Shown: piece by piece, positions 1 to 6,118 of the stretch
Numbering within the stretch: position 1 is the stretch's first letter
How the letters are laid out: each line of letters starts with the position of its first letter
Assembly (NCBI GenBank): GCA_022562835.1
Contig: JADFOM010000152.1
Coordinates: forward strand, 1-6,335
DNA from: Acidobacteriota bacterium
Lineage (GTDB): Bacteria; Actinomycetota; Acidimicrobiia; Acidimicrobiales; SHLQ01
DNA length: 6,335 nucleotides
Reading direction: 5' to 3'
Made by a program: the position numbers and the translations under genes
The notes under the pieces: generated by a model
The model's database searches: none
What the model saw: the letters and a program-made list of their open reading frames with translations, nothing else
What the model was told of the DNA's origin: nothing

Positions 1-292
1 GACCGACACCTAGGCGTTCCGTAACCCCTGCACGAAAGCCTTCCAGCAGTACATCGCTCTCCGCGACAAGGTCGAGGATTGTCGCGACTCCGTCGGGATC
101 CTTGAGGTTGACCGCGATCGAGCGCTTACCGCGCTCCATTGGCCCCGAACCCGAGGCCACAGGGTTGGAATTGCCGCCGACGCGATCGACCCGGGTAACT
201 TCGGCGCCGAGATCGCACAGCATCATGCCGGCAAACGGTGTTGGGCCGATACCGGCCAGCTCGATGACCCTTACACCTTCGAGTGGACCCAT
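1..292 (-). CDS. Alpha-methylacyl-CoA racemase / family III CoA-transferase, N-terminal part
   Basis: This is the first 97 codons of a CaiB/BaiF-family enzyme; the rest lies beyond the left edge (family members are usually about 360-400 residues). The family either moves CoA between carboxylic acids or, in the alpha-methylacyl-CoA racemase branch, epimerises 2-methyl-branched acyl-CoAs in the cytoplasm. Visible family signatures are the opening GPLEGVRVIELAGIGPTPFA (residues 2-21), the Rossmann-like stretch with LCDLGAEVTRVDR (25-37), RSIAVNLKDPDG (57-68) and DVLLEGFRAGVTERLGVG (80-97). The wording fits the racemase branch best, but the residues that would separate racemase from transferase are not in the window. 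The ATG at 292 is supported by AAGGAG ten bases upstream. It is the last gene of the minus-strand run lacZ-methyltransferase-racemase and begins 39 bp after the methyltransferase stop, so co-transcription is likely. Confidence 0.9.
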   Translation of the reverse strand, partial: MGPLEGVRVIELAGIGPTPFAGMMLCDLGAEVTRVDRVGGNSNPVASGSGPMERGKRSIAVNLKDPDGVATILDLVAESDVLLEGFRAGVTERLGVG

Positions 293-302
293 CTTCGAAA
301 TT

Positions 303-308
303 CTCCTT
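303..308 (-). promoter_or_regulatory. Ribosome binding site of the racemase gene
   Basis: On the minus strand the bases read AAGGAG, a near-perfect Shine-Dalgarno core. A 10-base spacer separates it from the ATG at 292. It fixes the start of the racemase gene and is the clearest ribosome binding site in the window. Confidence 0.7.
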
Positions 309-331
309 CGTGTTGACGATCGACGACGCGA

Positions 332-1135
332 CTAGTCGACCTCAATGATCAGCTCACCATGCACCATTGCGAACCACGCGTCCGCATCGGCACCCCAAAC
401 ACGCCAACCGTCGGCCATCGATCGCCGGTCATCGACGTCGACTCCATGTTCACCAAGCTGTGCGGTGAGGGTGCTCTGCTCGACTCGGTCGGCCCAAAGG
501 CCGCTCCACCAGACACACGACTCAGCGTCGGCAAAGCACCAAGTAGATGCGCTGGGCGTGACACGTCCCACAGCTGCCTCACGCGCCCAACGTCGAAGGT
601 GCCGCGCCGCGTCGGGTTCGGCACCGTTTGCTGCCGCAACCGCTCGGTAGGCGGTCAACCAGTCCGAGAGCGCTTCCGATTGCGGAGCCCAGAACATCGA
701 TGCGTAGTCGACGTCGCGGACCGCGACGATTCCGCCCGGCCGACATACCCGTGCCATCTCGACGAGAGCGGAGACGGGATCGGTCAGGTGTTGTAGCACT
801 TGATGAGCGTGCACGATGTCGAAGTGATCGTCGGGATAAGCGAGTGAATAGACATCGGCGACTGCGAACTCGATGTCGAGTCCTGGTTCGTCGGGATTCG
901 CAGCTGCGGCTTGCTCGATCACCTCGACCGAACGGTCCACGGCGAGTACCCGACCTCCCACGTTGTGCCGCGCGAGATCGACGCTCAGCGTGCCCGGTCC
1001 GCAGCCAACGTCGAGAATCGCTTGGTTACCAACCAGGTGTGCTTTGAGATAGGCGGCCGAGTTCTCGACCGTACGCCAGCGATGAGAACGAAGGACAGGT
1101 TCAGCGTGGCCATGTGTGTAGCGATCGTTGTTCAT
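332..1135 (-). CDS. Class I SAM-dependent methyltransferase
   Basis: A 267-residue cytoplasmic methyltransferase with the Rossmann-fold SAM-binding core. Motif I is LDVGCGPG at residues 41-48. The acidic residue after strand 2 that contacts the SAM ribose is Asp67 (VLAVDRS). The adenine-side motif is ADVYSL with Asp94. Motif IV is FDIVHAHQVLQHL at 105-117 and the post-motif is CRPGG at 131-135. The N-terminus (YTHGHAEPVLRSHRWRTVEN, 6-25) is typical of an actinobacterial UbiE/YafE-like group of unknown substrate, which supports this start. The C-terminal half (about 145-267, Trp-rich) probably forms the acceptor cap. Its ATG shares one base with the lacZ stop (TGATG at 1137-1133), so translation is probably coupled to lacZ. 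The acceptor cannot be named from sequence; a small-molecule substrate is more likely than nucleic acid because the catalytic motifs of DNA/RNA methylases are absent. Confidence 0.9.
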   Translation of the reverse strand: MNNDRYTHGHAEPVLRSHRWRTVENSAAYLKAHLVGNQAILDVGCGPGTLSVDLARHNVGGRVLAVDRSVEVIEQAAAANPDEPGLDIEFAVADVYSLAYPDDHFDIVHAHQVLQHLTDPVSALVEMARVCRPGGIVAVRDVDYASMFWAPQSEALSDWLTAYRAVAAANGAEPDAARHLRRWAREAAVGRVTPSASTWCFADAESCVWWSGLWADRVEQSTLTAQLGEHGVDVDDRRSMADGWRVWGADADAWFAMVHGELIIEVD

Positions 1136-4100
1136 CAGCGGCCATCTTCGCCGATGCGGTAGGAAAGCTCATGCACCCCCGAACCAACGATGTAGCGATC
1201 TAGGACATCTGGACCGCACGCGGCGGTGCCGACGCCACGAATCTGCGCATCGACATGAACCTCGATGTTGCGAGATGACTCGACCTCGGCCAAGGTCTCG
1301 GCCGAGGTGAGCGCTTCGTCGTGTTCGAATCTGGCGCTGAACACGCAACGCTTCGGCGCATCGATGCGGAGTCCTCGTCCTGCGTGGTCCAACAGGCTGA
1401 ACCATCGAGTCTCACCGTGCGCGCCGGTCTCTTGTGGCCGCACGTAGGCATGGGTCTGTTCGTGGACCGACTGGCGCCACTTTCCAACGGTCGCAGAGCC
1501 GCTGCGGTCTGGATAGGTCTCGTGGGGTCCAAGGCCAAACCAGCTGAGCCGATCGAACCTGGCCGGGACCTCGAACCGTATTCCGATGCGCGCAAGATCG
1601 TTCCACTCCTTGGGTATCTCGAACCTCTCGTGCACCGCTGCACCAGCGCCGTCGAGATCGATGTCGGTGACTCGCACAGCGGCTGTGTCCGCGCCTTGAA
1701 TACGTCGAGTAACACGAATCGACACACCGCCCGCTGACTCCGCGAACTCTATTTCCTCGACCGTTTCGACGAGCCGATCGAGACCCCAACGCAGCCAGCG
1801 CTCCAGCACACCACCGATGAGCCCCCCTTGGCGGGCAGCATCGTTGTCGGTCGGCGCCCGCCACAAGGAGGCCGCTATGTCCCCACTGATCAGCTCGCGA
1901 CGGCCACTACCAAGACTGACGATTCCGGCTGAAGTATCGATGACGAGGGCGGTTTCGCCGACGCTGACCCTTGAGATCGATCCTTCTCTGTCGATGTGCG
2001 GAGTCGCTCGCGAACGTCGACGACTTACGGGGCGAGACCGCAGCGCGAACTGATCCCATGCCACGAGGTGACCGGCACTCGCCCAAGTGGTCTTGGAACG
2101 AGTTCTCCATTCGATGCCAAGATGAGTTTCACCGACCGCGGCTGTCGAACGCTCATAGGGAATCCGCACGGTGCATGTCTCACCAGCTTCGAGCGTGAGA
2201 TCCAATTCTCGCTCTTCCACCAAATCGCCATCGACGCGCAAGTGCCATGTGCAACGGAGATCGCTGCTGTCACAGTGCGTTCGACGGTTCGTAAATGTGA
2301 CCCTCCGACGATCGGGCATCGTCGAGCTGATCGGCCTCGCTGCCCATTTGTGTTCGATCAGCGCTGGGTGCGGAGTTCCATCGGGTGAAACGAGACCGTT
2401 GATGCAGAAGTTGGCGTCATTGGGTTCGTCACCAAAATGACCGCCATAGGCCCAATACGCGCGGCCGTTGGAGTCGACTGCGTGCAGTCCTTGGTCCTTC
2501 CAATCCCACACGAAACCACCGGCGAGCGCGTCCTCGCTATAGAACGCCTCGATGTACTGCGCGAGCGAACCGTTGGAGTTGCCCATCGCGTGCGAGTACT
2601 CGCACAACAGGAGTGGACGGTCGTCCTCCTCGCTTTGTTCGGCCCAACGAGCCCACGAAACGATCGACTCGATAGAGCTGTACATCGGACAGACAAGGTC
2701 GGTTCCCTGACGCTCTCGATTCGAAGGACGGATCTGTGTTGAGCCGGGATCGTTGCCGCTGAAACGCATGTCGAGCGCGCCCTCGTAGTGCACGAATCGG
2801 CTGGGGTCGATGCTGCGGAGATACCCGGCCGCGGCGCCGAGCGCAGGGCCGAATCCGGATTCGTTGCCAATCGACCAGCCGATCACGCTGGGATGGTTGC
2901 GATCACGGCGCACCATCCGCCGAGTTCGCGAGACGATCGCCTCGTGGTAGCGCTCGTCGTGAGCGAGCGATCGCAAACGGGCGTGGCTCTCGACGTTGGC
3001 TTCGTCGATGACATAGAGGCCGAGTTCGTCACATTGATCGAGCAGCTGCGGATCGTTTGGATAGTGAGCGGTGCGGATCGCGTTGATGTTGTGTTGTTTC
3101 ATTGCACACAGCTCGTCGCGCATTTCTGCGGCGGTTTGTGTCTTGCCGGTCAGCTGATGATGGTCATGCCGGTTCACACCGGTGATCACCACAGGCTCAC
3201 CGTTGACTCGGAGTCTGCGACCCGCAACCTCGACGCTGCGGAAGCCGGTCCAGATCGCGGATGCCTCAACAACGTTGCCGCTGGGGTCGAGAAGTTCGAC
3301 GATGACGCGATAACGATTTGGGTCCTCCGCGCTCCAGGGGTTGACTCCGTCGATCTCAAGGGTTGCATTGGCGACCGGGCCTGCGTATGTGTATGCGGAA
3401 GTCACTTGGTCGACGCGGCCGCCGCGACTGGGTTGATCGATCCGTGCCCGGACGGGATCGTGCAGCCGACGTCCGCGCGGAGTTTCGAGCGTCACGCGTA
3501 GCTCGGTTCCAACGGGCGCAGCGGGAACCTCGGCATGGACATCGAGACGTCCTCGTCGATGATCGGCGTCATAGTCGGCGAGGACCACAACGTCGGCGAT
3601 GCGCAGACGCCCGCGTGCCTCGAGATGGACACTGCGGTGTATGCCGCCGTGGAACCAGTGATCTTGATCTTCGATCCAGGTCACATCGCCGTAGCGAATG
3701 ACCATCGCAGCGAGCGTGTTGGGTCCAGATGTAAGCCACGGCGTGAGGTCGAATTCGGACGGAAGCCTCGAATCCTTGCCCATGCCTACGAACTCACCGT
3801 TACACCACACTGCGAGCACACTCTCGGCAGCGCCGAAGTGAACGATCACAGAACGTCCCCTCCAGTCGCGCGGAACCGCGAACTCAGTCCGGTACAGGCC
3901 GGTCGGGTTGCGTTCGGGGGCCTCGGGCGGGTCCAGAGATGCCCAGGGCATGACGATGTTCGTGTAGTGAGGCAGGTCGTCGAATCCTTGGCGTGTCCAC
4001 ACACCTGGCACCTCGATGCGCGCCCACTCACGATCATCGACTCCGGGATCGAACCAGTCCCTCGTCGCGTCGCCGGGCGACTCGATCAACATGAACCTCC

Positions 4101-4278
4101 ATTTCCCATCGAGACTGCGCCGCCACGGAGTGTGCCCGCCGTCGCGCGCAGAGGCAGCATCTGGATAGGCGATGGTGGAGGTGTGCGACGCGAGGCGGTT
4201 CAGTTCGGTCAGTTCAGGCCGGAGGAGGTCACGCCATCGCATCACCCCGATGTTTCCATCTCCCTCGTCGACAAGCAC
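1135..4278 (-). CDS. lacZ: Beta-galactosidase, glycoside hydrolase family 2 (LacZ type)
   Basis: A full-length LacZ-type enzyme (1047 residues from the outermost start; E. coli LacZ has 1024) that hydrolyses terminal beta-D-galactosides. The five-domain order is recognisable: sugar-binding domain (about 50-220), immunoglobulin-like domain (225-350), TIM barrel (355-650), linking domain and Bgal_small_N (about 770-1045). The acid/base is Glu473 in GWSIGNESG (codon 2862-2860) and the nucleophile is Glu560 in LLLCEYSHAMGNS (2601-2599). The metal-site pair Glu430/His432 (DEANVESHA), His405 (AHYPNDP), Tyr533 (CPMY), GGFVWDWKDQ (587-596) and FCINGL (624-629) all match the E. coli active site. No signal peptide is seen, so it is cytoplasmic. 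The start is uncertain: GTG at 4278 is the outer limit and lacks a Shine-Dalgarno, whereas ATG at 4242 (or GTG at 4245), with GAGGGAG further upstream, aligns better with RRDW...LNRLAAH near the E. coli N-terminus. It leads a run with the methyltransferase. Confidence 0.96.
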   Translation of the reverse strand: MLVDEGDGNIGVMRWRDLLRPELTELNRLASHTSTIAYPDAASARDGGHTPWRRSLDGKWRFMLIESPGDATRDWFDPGVDDREWARIEVPGVWTRQGFDDLPHYTNIVMPWASLDPPEAPERNPTGLYRTEFAVPRDWRGRSVIVHFGAAESVLAVWCNGEFVGMGKDSRLPSEFDLTPWLTSGPNTLAAMVIRYGDVTWIEDQDHWFHGGIHRSVHLEARGRLRIADVVVLADYDADHRRGRLDVHAEVPAAPVGTELRVTLETPRGRRLHDPVRARIDQPSRGGRVDQVTSAYTYAGPVANATLEIDGVNPWSAEDPNRYRVIVELLDPSGNVVEASAIWTGFRSVEVAGRRLRVNGEPVVITGVNRHDHHQLTGKTQTAAEMRDELCAMKQHNINAIRTAHYPNDPQLLDQCDELGLYVIDEANVESHARLRSLAHDERYHEAIVSRTRRMVRRDRNHPSVIGWSIGNESGFGPALGAAAGYLRSIDPSRFVHYEGALDMRFSGNDPGSTQIRPSNRERQGTDLVCPMYSSIESIVSWARWAEQSEEDDRPLLLCEYSHAMGNSNGSLAQYIEAFYSEDALAGGFVWDWKDQGLHAVDSNGRAYWAYGGHFGDEPNDANFCINGLVSPDGTPHPALIEHKWAARPISSTMPDRRRVTFTNRRTHCDSSDLRCTWHLRVDGDLVEERELDLTLEAGETCTVRIPYERSTAAVGETHLGIEWRTRSKTTWASAGHLVAWDQFALRSRPVSRRRSRATPHIDREGSISRVSVGETALVIDTSAGIVSLGSGRRELISGDIAASLWRAPTDNDAARQGGLIGGVLERWLRWGLDRLVETVEEIEFAESAGGVSIRVTRRIQGADTAAVRVTDIDLDGAGAAVHERFEIPKEWNDLARIGIRFEVPARFDRLSWFGLGPHETYPDRSGSATVGKWRQSVHEQTHAYVRPQETGAHGETRWFSLLDHAGRGLRIDAPKRCVFSARFEHDEALTSAETLAEVESSRNIEVHVDAQIRGVGTAACGPDVLDRYIVGSGVHELSYRIGEDGR

Positions 4279-4347
4279 ATCTAGCGCACCACTTCGAGTT
4301 GAGTCACTCGGGTCAAGGATCCGGATTACTCAACTAGTCTCGGTCGG
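4279..4347. promoter_or_regulatory. Shared divergent promoter region between lacZ and the acyltransferase
   Basis: This 69-bp gap must hold promoters for both divergent genes, or up to 105 bp if lacZ starts at 4242. For the plus strand, TAGTCT at 4335-4340 is a plausible -10 box ending seven bases before the ATG at 4348. No Shine-Dalgarno precedes that ATG, so the acyltransferase message may be leaderless, as is common in actinobacteria. For the minus strand, TTGACC (reverse complement of 4311-4316) resembles a -35 box, but I see no matching -10 at the usual spacing. The inverted repeat at 4297-4335 lies between these elements. The promoter calls are inference from short matches. Confidence 0.4.
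4297..4335. repeat. Spaced inverted repeat, candidate operator
   Basis: AGTTGAGT at 4297-4304 is the exact reverse complement of ACTCAACT at 4328-4335. The arms are 23 bases apart, so equivalent positions are 31 bases apart, close to three helical turns. An 8-bp palindrome, ATCCGGAT, lies at 4319-4326 within the spacer. The location between two divergent genes fits an operator for a dimeric or looping regulator, but no regulator gene is in the window and the arms do not match an operator I can name. Confidence 0.4.
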
Positions 4348-4974
4348 ATGTCGATTCTCAGTCCAGGTTCGTTAGCCCATCGCCTGGCGGGCAGAGCAGT
4401 GCACCGCTGTTGGCACACGATGCAGGTTTATGGAGCGATACATCCCGGGTCACATCTCTCTGACAACTTCGCTCATCTGGGCGAGGGCTGCATCATCGCG
4501 TTTCCCCGGACTGCGTTGTTCGGTGAGGAGTTCATCTCCGTCGGTGCCGGGACGATGATCGCGCCGTGGTCGACGTTGTCTGCTGGCTACGGTCCGGGCG
4601 TACCTGGTGATCACGCGGTCGAGTTGAACATCGGGCGCCGATGCACGATCGGGTTGCGCTCAGGTCTCGTCGCACATGAACGGATCACAATCGGCGACGA
4701 CGTGTTCTTCGGTCAAGACGTCTTCGTCACCGATTCGAACCACGGCTATGAGTCGCTCGACACGCCGATCGGTCGACAGTTCGGTTCGACCAGCCCTATC
4801 GAGGTTGGTGACCAGAGTTGGATCGGCCACGGCGCTGTCTTGCTGGCCGGAGCGCGTGTCGGACGCCACGCGATCGTCGCAGCTGGTGCGGTGGTGAGAG
4901 ATGAGGTGCCCGACTTCACGATCGCCGCCGGTGTACCAGCGCGCGTCGTGTCGAGGACCGACGGCGCCGGCTGA
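4348..4974 (+). CDS. Hexapeptide-repeat (left-handed beta-helix) acyltransferase
   Basis: A 208-residue O-acyltransferase-like protein of the LacA/WbbJ/CysE hexapeptide class. These trimeric cytoplasmic enzymes move an acetyl or similar group from acyl-CoA to a sugar or antibiotic hydroxyl. Imperfect hexad turns run through about 44-75 (LGEGCIIAFP...), 94-128 (LNIGRRCTIGLRSGL...ITIGDDVFFGQDVFVTDS) and 151-200 (IEVGDQSWIGHGAVLLAGAR...AAGVPARVV). His132 in the NHGY loop (131-134) is the expected catalytic base, and the C-terminal AAGVPARVV is the usual cap of the family. The helix seems split by a non-repeat loop at about 76-92. The ATG at 4348 has no Shine-Dalgarno and may be leaderless. The gene diverges from lacZ. 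E. coli LacA is also a hexapeptide acetyltransferase, but the NHGY-type loop here resembles WbbJ/Vat-like enzymes more than LacA, so the acceptor is open. Confidence 0.88.
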   Translation: MSILSPGSLAHRLAGRAVHRCWHTMQVYGAIHPGSHLSDNFAHLGEGCIIAFPRTALFGEEFISVGAGTMIAPWSTLSAGYGPGVPGDHAVELNIGRRCTIGLRSGLVAHERITIGDDVFFGQDVFVTDSNHGYESLDTPIGRQFGSTSPIEVGDQSWIGHGAVLLAGARVGRHAIVAAGAVVRDEVPDFTIAAGVPARVVSRTDGAG

Positions 4975-4993
4975 ATCGATTTCGAGGCGTGCG

Positions 4994-5572
4994 TCAGCCT
5001 GCTGGTGTGCAGTTGGTTTCCATCCAGGCTTCGATGTTGGCCGATGAAGCCTCCAGTGCGTCCGAATCGAAGACGGTGTCTAGTTCCTCCAACTTCGCCG
5101 CTGCCTCGGGATCGCTCGCGGCAGCCAGGAAGTTGTAGTCGATAGACTCCATCACCTCGTCGTATTTCGCGAAGGCGTCAGCGAGGACCTGGAAGTCGGC
5201 CTTGATCTCGCTGGGTGCAGCGTCGGCGATTTCATTGAACTGTGCGACCGTCGCCTTCATGCTGGTTTCAAGGTCTGGGTCGGTCGGGTTGATCGCGGCT
5301 AGCCCACCTAGAGCGCCCTGGTTGAACTCTCCATCGCAGAGGTCGAAGAAAGCGTCACCGTCGACGGGCGCGGCCTCGTCATCTTCGCTGGGCTCATCAC
5401 CCTCGTCTTCGCCGTCAGACGCGTCGTCGTCGGCTGGGTCGTCATCAGCAGCAGCATCGACACTTGTGGATGTGGTTCCGTCCTCGGCGTCATCGTCGTC
5501 GCCTCCGCAGGCCACAGCAATCAATGCGAGGCAAGCTAGGAGGACAACAAACATGGTGCGAATCTTGGGCAT
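4994..5572 (-). CDS. Secreted lipoprotein with acidic spacer, function unknown
   Basis: From the ATG at 5572 this encodes 192 residues. The N-terminus has two basic residues (Lys3, Arg5), a hydrophobic core and a lipobox-like end ALIAVAC, placing the lipidated cysteine at residue 22. A disordered linker follows (about residues 25-73) with 25 Asp/Glu in 49 residues and no Lys/Arg. A small, mostly helical, Ala/Glu-rich domain follows. Cys79 (FFDLCDGEF) and Cys188 (ETNCTPAG) could form a disulfide joining the start and end of this domain. This suits an exported protein anchored to the outer face of the membrane. I do not recognise the folded domain; similar small lipoproteins are common in actinobacteria without known function. 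A TTG at 5587 is in frame, but ATG is preferred because it puts the positive charges at the very N-terminus and has a weak TAGGT upstream. It converges on the acyltransferase with a 19-bp gap. Confidence 0.85.
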   Translation of the reverse strand: MPKIRTMFVVLLACLALIAVACGGDDDDAEDGTTSTSVDAAADDDPADDDASDGEDEGDEPSEDDEAAPVDGDAFFDLCDGEFNQGALGGLAAINPTDPDLETSMKATVAQFNEIADAAPSEIKADFQVLADAFAKYDEVMESIDYNFLAAASDPEAAAKLEELDTVFDSDALEASSANIEAWMETNCTPAG

Positions 5573-5656
5573 GGTTTTACCTACCAAACTGAGATGGACG
5601 GTTACGTCATTTCTTGCTTATCGGCCAATCGAGACCTTAGATGATCCATCCGAAGT

Positions 5657-5694
5657 AAACCCATCGCAGCCCTCACGGGACGAACGGATGGTTT
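5657..5694 (-). terminator. Possible weak terminator hairpin after the oxidoreductase gene
   Basis: On the minus strand AAACCATC pairs with GATGGGTTT (one bulged G), and CCC-GTGA-GGG forms a small hairpin inside the loop. It lies about 25 bases past the oxidoreductase stop and upstream of the lipoprotein gene, where a terminator would be expected. No U-rich tail follows, so it may be a poor intrinsic terminator or simply a chance structure. Confidence 0.25.
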
Positions 5695-5717
5695 CCTGTT
5701 GGTCTGCACCGAATCGG

Positions 5718-5981
5718 CTATACCTCGATCACGAGCTTGCCGCAGGTGGAGCCGGCCGCCAGATCGCGAAGAGCGTCGGCGGTGTTGGCAAGGGAGTAAT
5801 GGCGACCGACCGCGGGGACCACATCGCCGCTCTCGATCAGTTCGCTCAGCGCCTCCATGTCTTCGTAGTTTTCCTTCGAGATGAACGTCGTGAGTCGCTG
5901 CGAACCGAAGGGTGACATCAGCACTGCACGTAGCTGTCGGTCGATACCACCGGCGAGGCGTCCGCCGCCTGGATGCGCACC
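5718..5981 (-). CDS. MDR-family NAD(P)-dependent oxidoreductase, C-terminal fragment
   Basis: About 87 residues of the C-terminal end of a zinc-independent medium-chain dehydrogenase/reductase (quinone oxidoreductase-like; the family is normally about 320-335 residues). Recognisable pieces in order are GGGRLAGGIDRQLRAVLMSP, FGSQRLTTFISKENYEDMEA, LSELIESGDVVPAVGRHYSL and DALRDLAAGSTCGKLVIEV before the TAG at 5720-5718. These are the usual end of the Rossmann domain and the final return to the catalytic domain. The frame stays open rightwards to a stop at 6137-6135, but from about 5982 the translation no longer resembles the family: the expected strand before GGG (a LVLVG-like segment) is missing. 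The GTG at 5924 would give a 68-residue product but lies inside conserved family sequence, so it is not a real start. The gene is therefore cut off, probably by a bad sequence join and not by decay, because the remaining part shows no stops or frameshifts. Confidence 0.75.
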   Translation of the reverse strand, partial: GAHPGGGRLAGGIDRQLRAVLMSPFGSQRLTTFISKENYEDMEALSELIESGDVVPAVGRHYSLANTADALRDLAAGSTCGKLVIEV

Positions 5982-6118
5982 CCTTAGCCTCGTGTGGGGC
6001 CATTGGAACGCGCTATCATCTCCCGTGTGGCCGCCGCACGCGGCTGGTCCGCCGCCGGCTCCGAATCGGCCGCCGTCCCGGCCTGAAGCCGCGGCACCGC
6101 GAGGTAGACGATGCTTCC
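5982..6118. other. Unassigned GC-rich segment between two broken genes
   Basis: This stretch of about 137 bases is roughly 71% GC by hand count. It lies between the point where oxidoreductase similarity ends and the point where helicase similarity begins. All three plus-strand frames give low-complexity Pro/Arg/Ala-rich text with no family I recognise. One plus frame ends at a TGA at 6084-6086 (LERAIISRVAAARGWSAAGS and onward). The helicase frame has no ATG, GTG or TTG codon between 6002 and 6118. TATCAT at 6014-6019 could be a -10 box, but nothing supports it further. It may be a third sequence source or the promoter and start region of a different gene. Confidence 0.4.

Noticed and set aside
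359..1047. Several plus-strand open frames opposite the methyltransferase
   Set aside because: They are Arg/Pro-rich shadows with no domain, while the minus strand carries all the SAM-binding motifs.
2788..4284. Two long plus-strand open frames (2788-3501 and 3535-4284) opposite lacZ
   Set aside because: They lie antisense to a clearly conserved beta-galactosidase and translate to no recognisable domain. Long antisense frames are expected in high-GC coding DNA.
1..4974. A new defence, mobile or biosynthetic system in the left and middle region
   Set aside because: All genes belong to ordinary enzyme families. No integrase, transposase, repeats, attachment sites or paired toxin-antitoxin frames are visible.
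4969..4999. GGCTGA/TCAGCC inverted repeat containing both convergent stop codons, a possible bidirectional terminator
   Set aside because: The stem is only 6 bp with a 19-base loop and no T-rich flank on either side, so it is too weak to call.
5610..5640. Possible promoter for the lipoprotein (TTGGCC, 17-base spacer, GTAACC on the minus strand)
   Set aside because: The -10 match is poor and nothing else supports it.
5202..5915. Plus-strand open frame of 237 codons across the lipoprotein and oxidoreductase
   Set aside because: Its Ser/Ala-rich text is the reverse reading of the Asp/Glu-rich linker, and it crosses two genes supported on the other strand.
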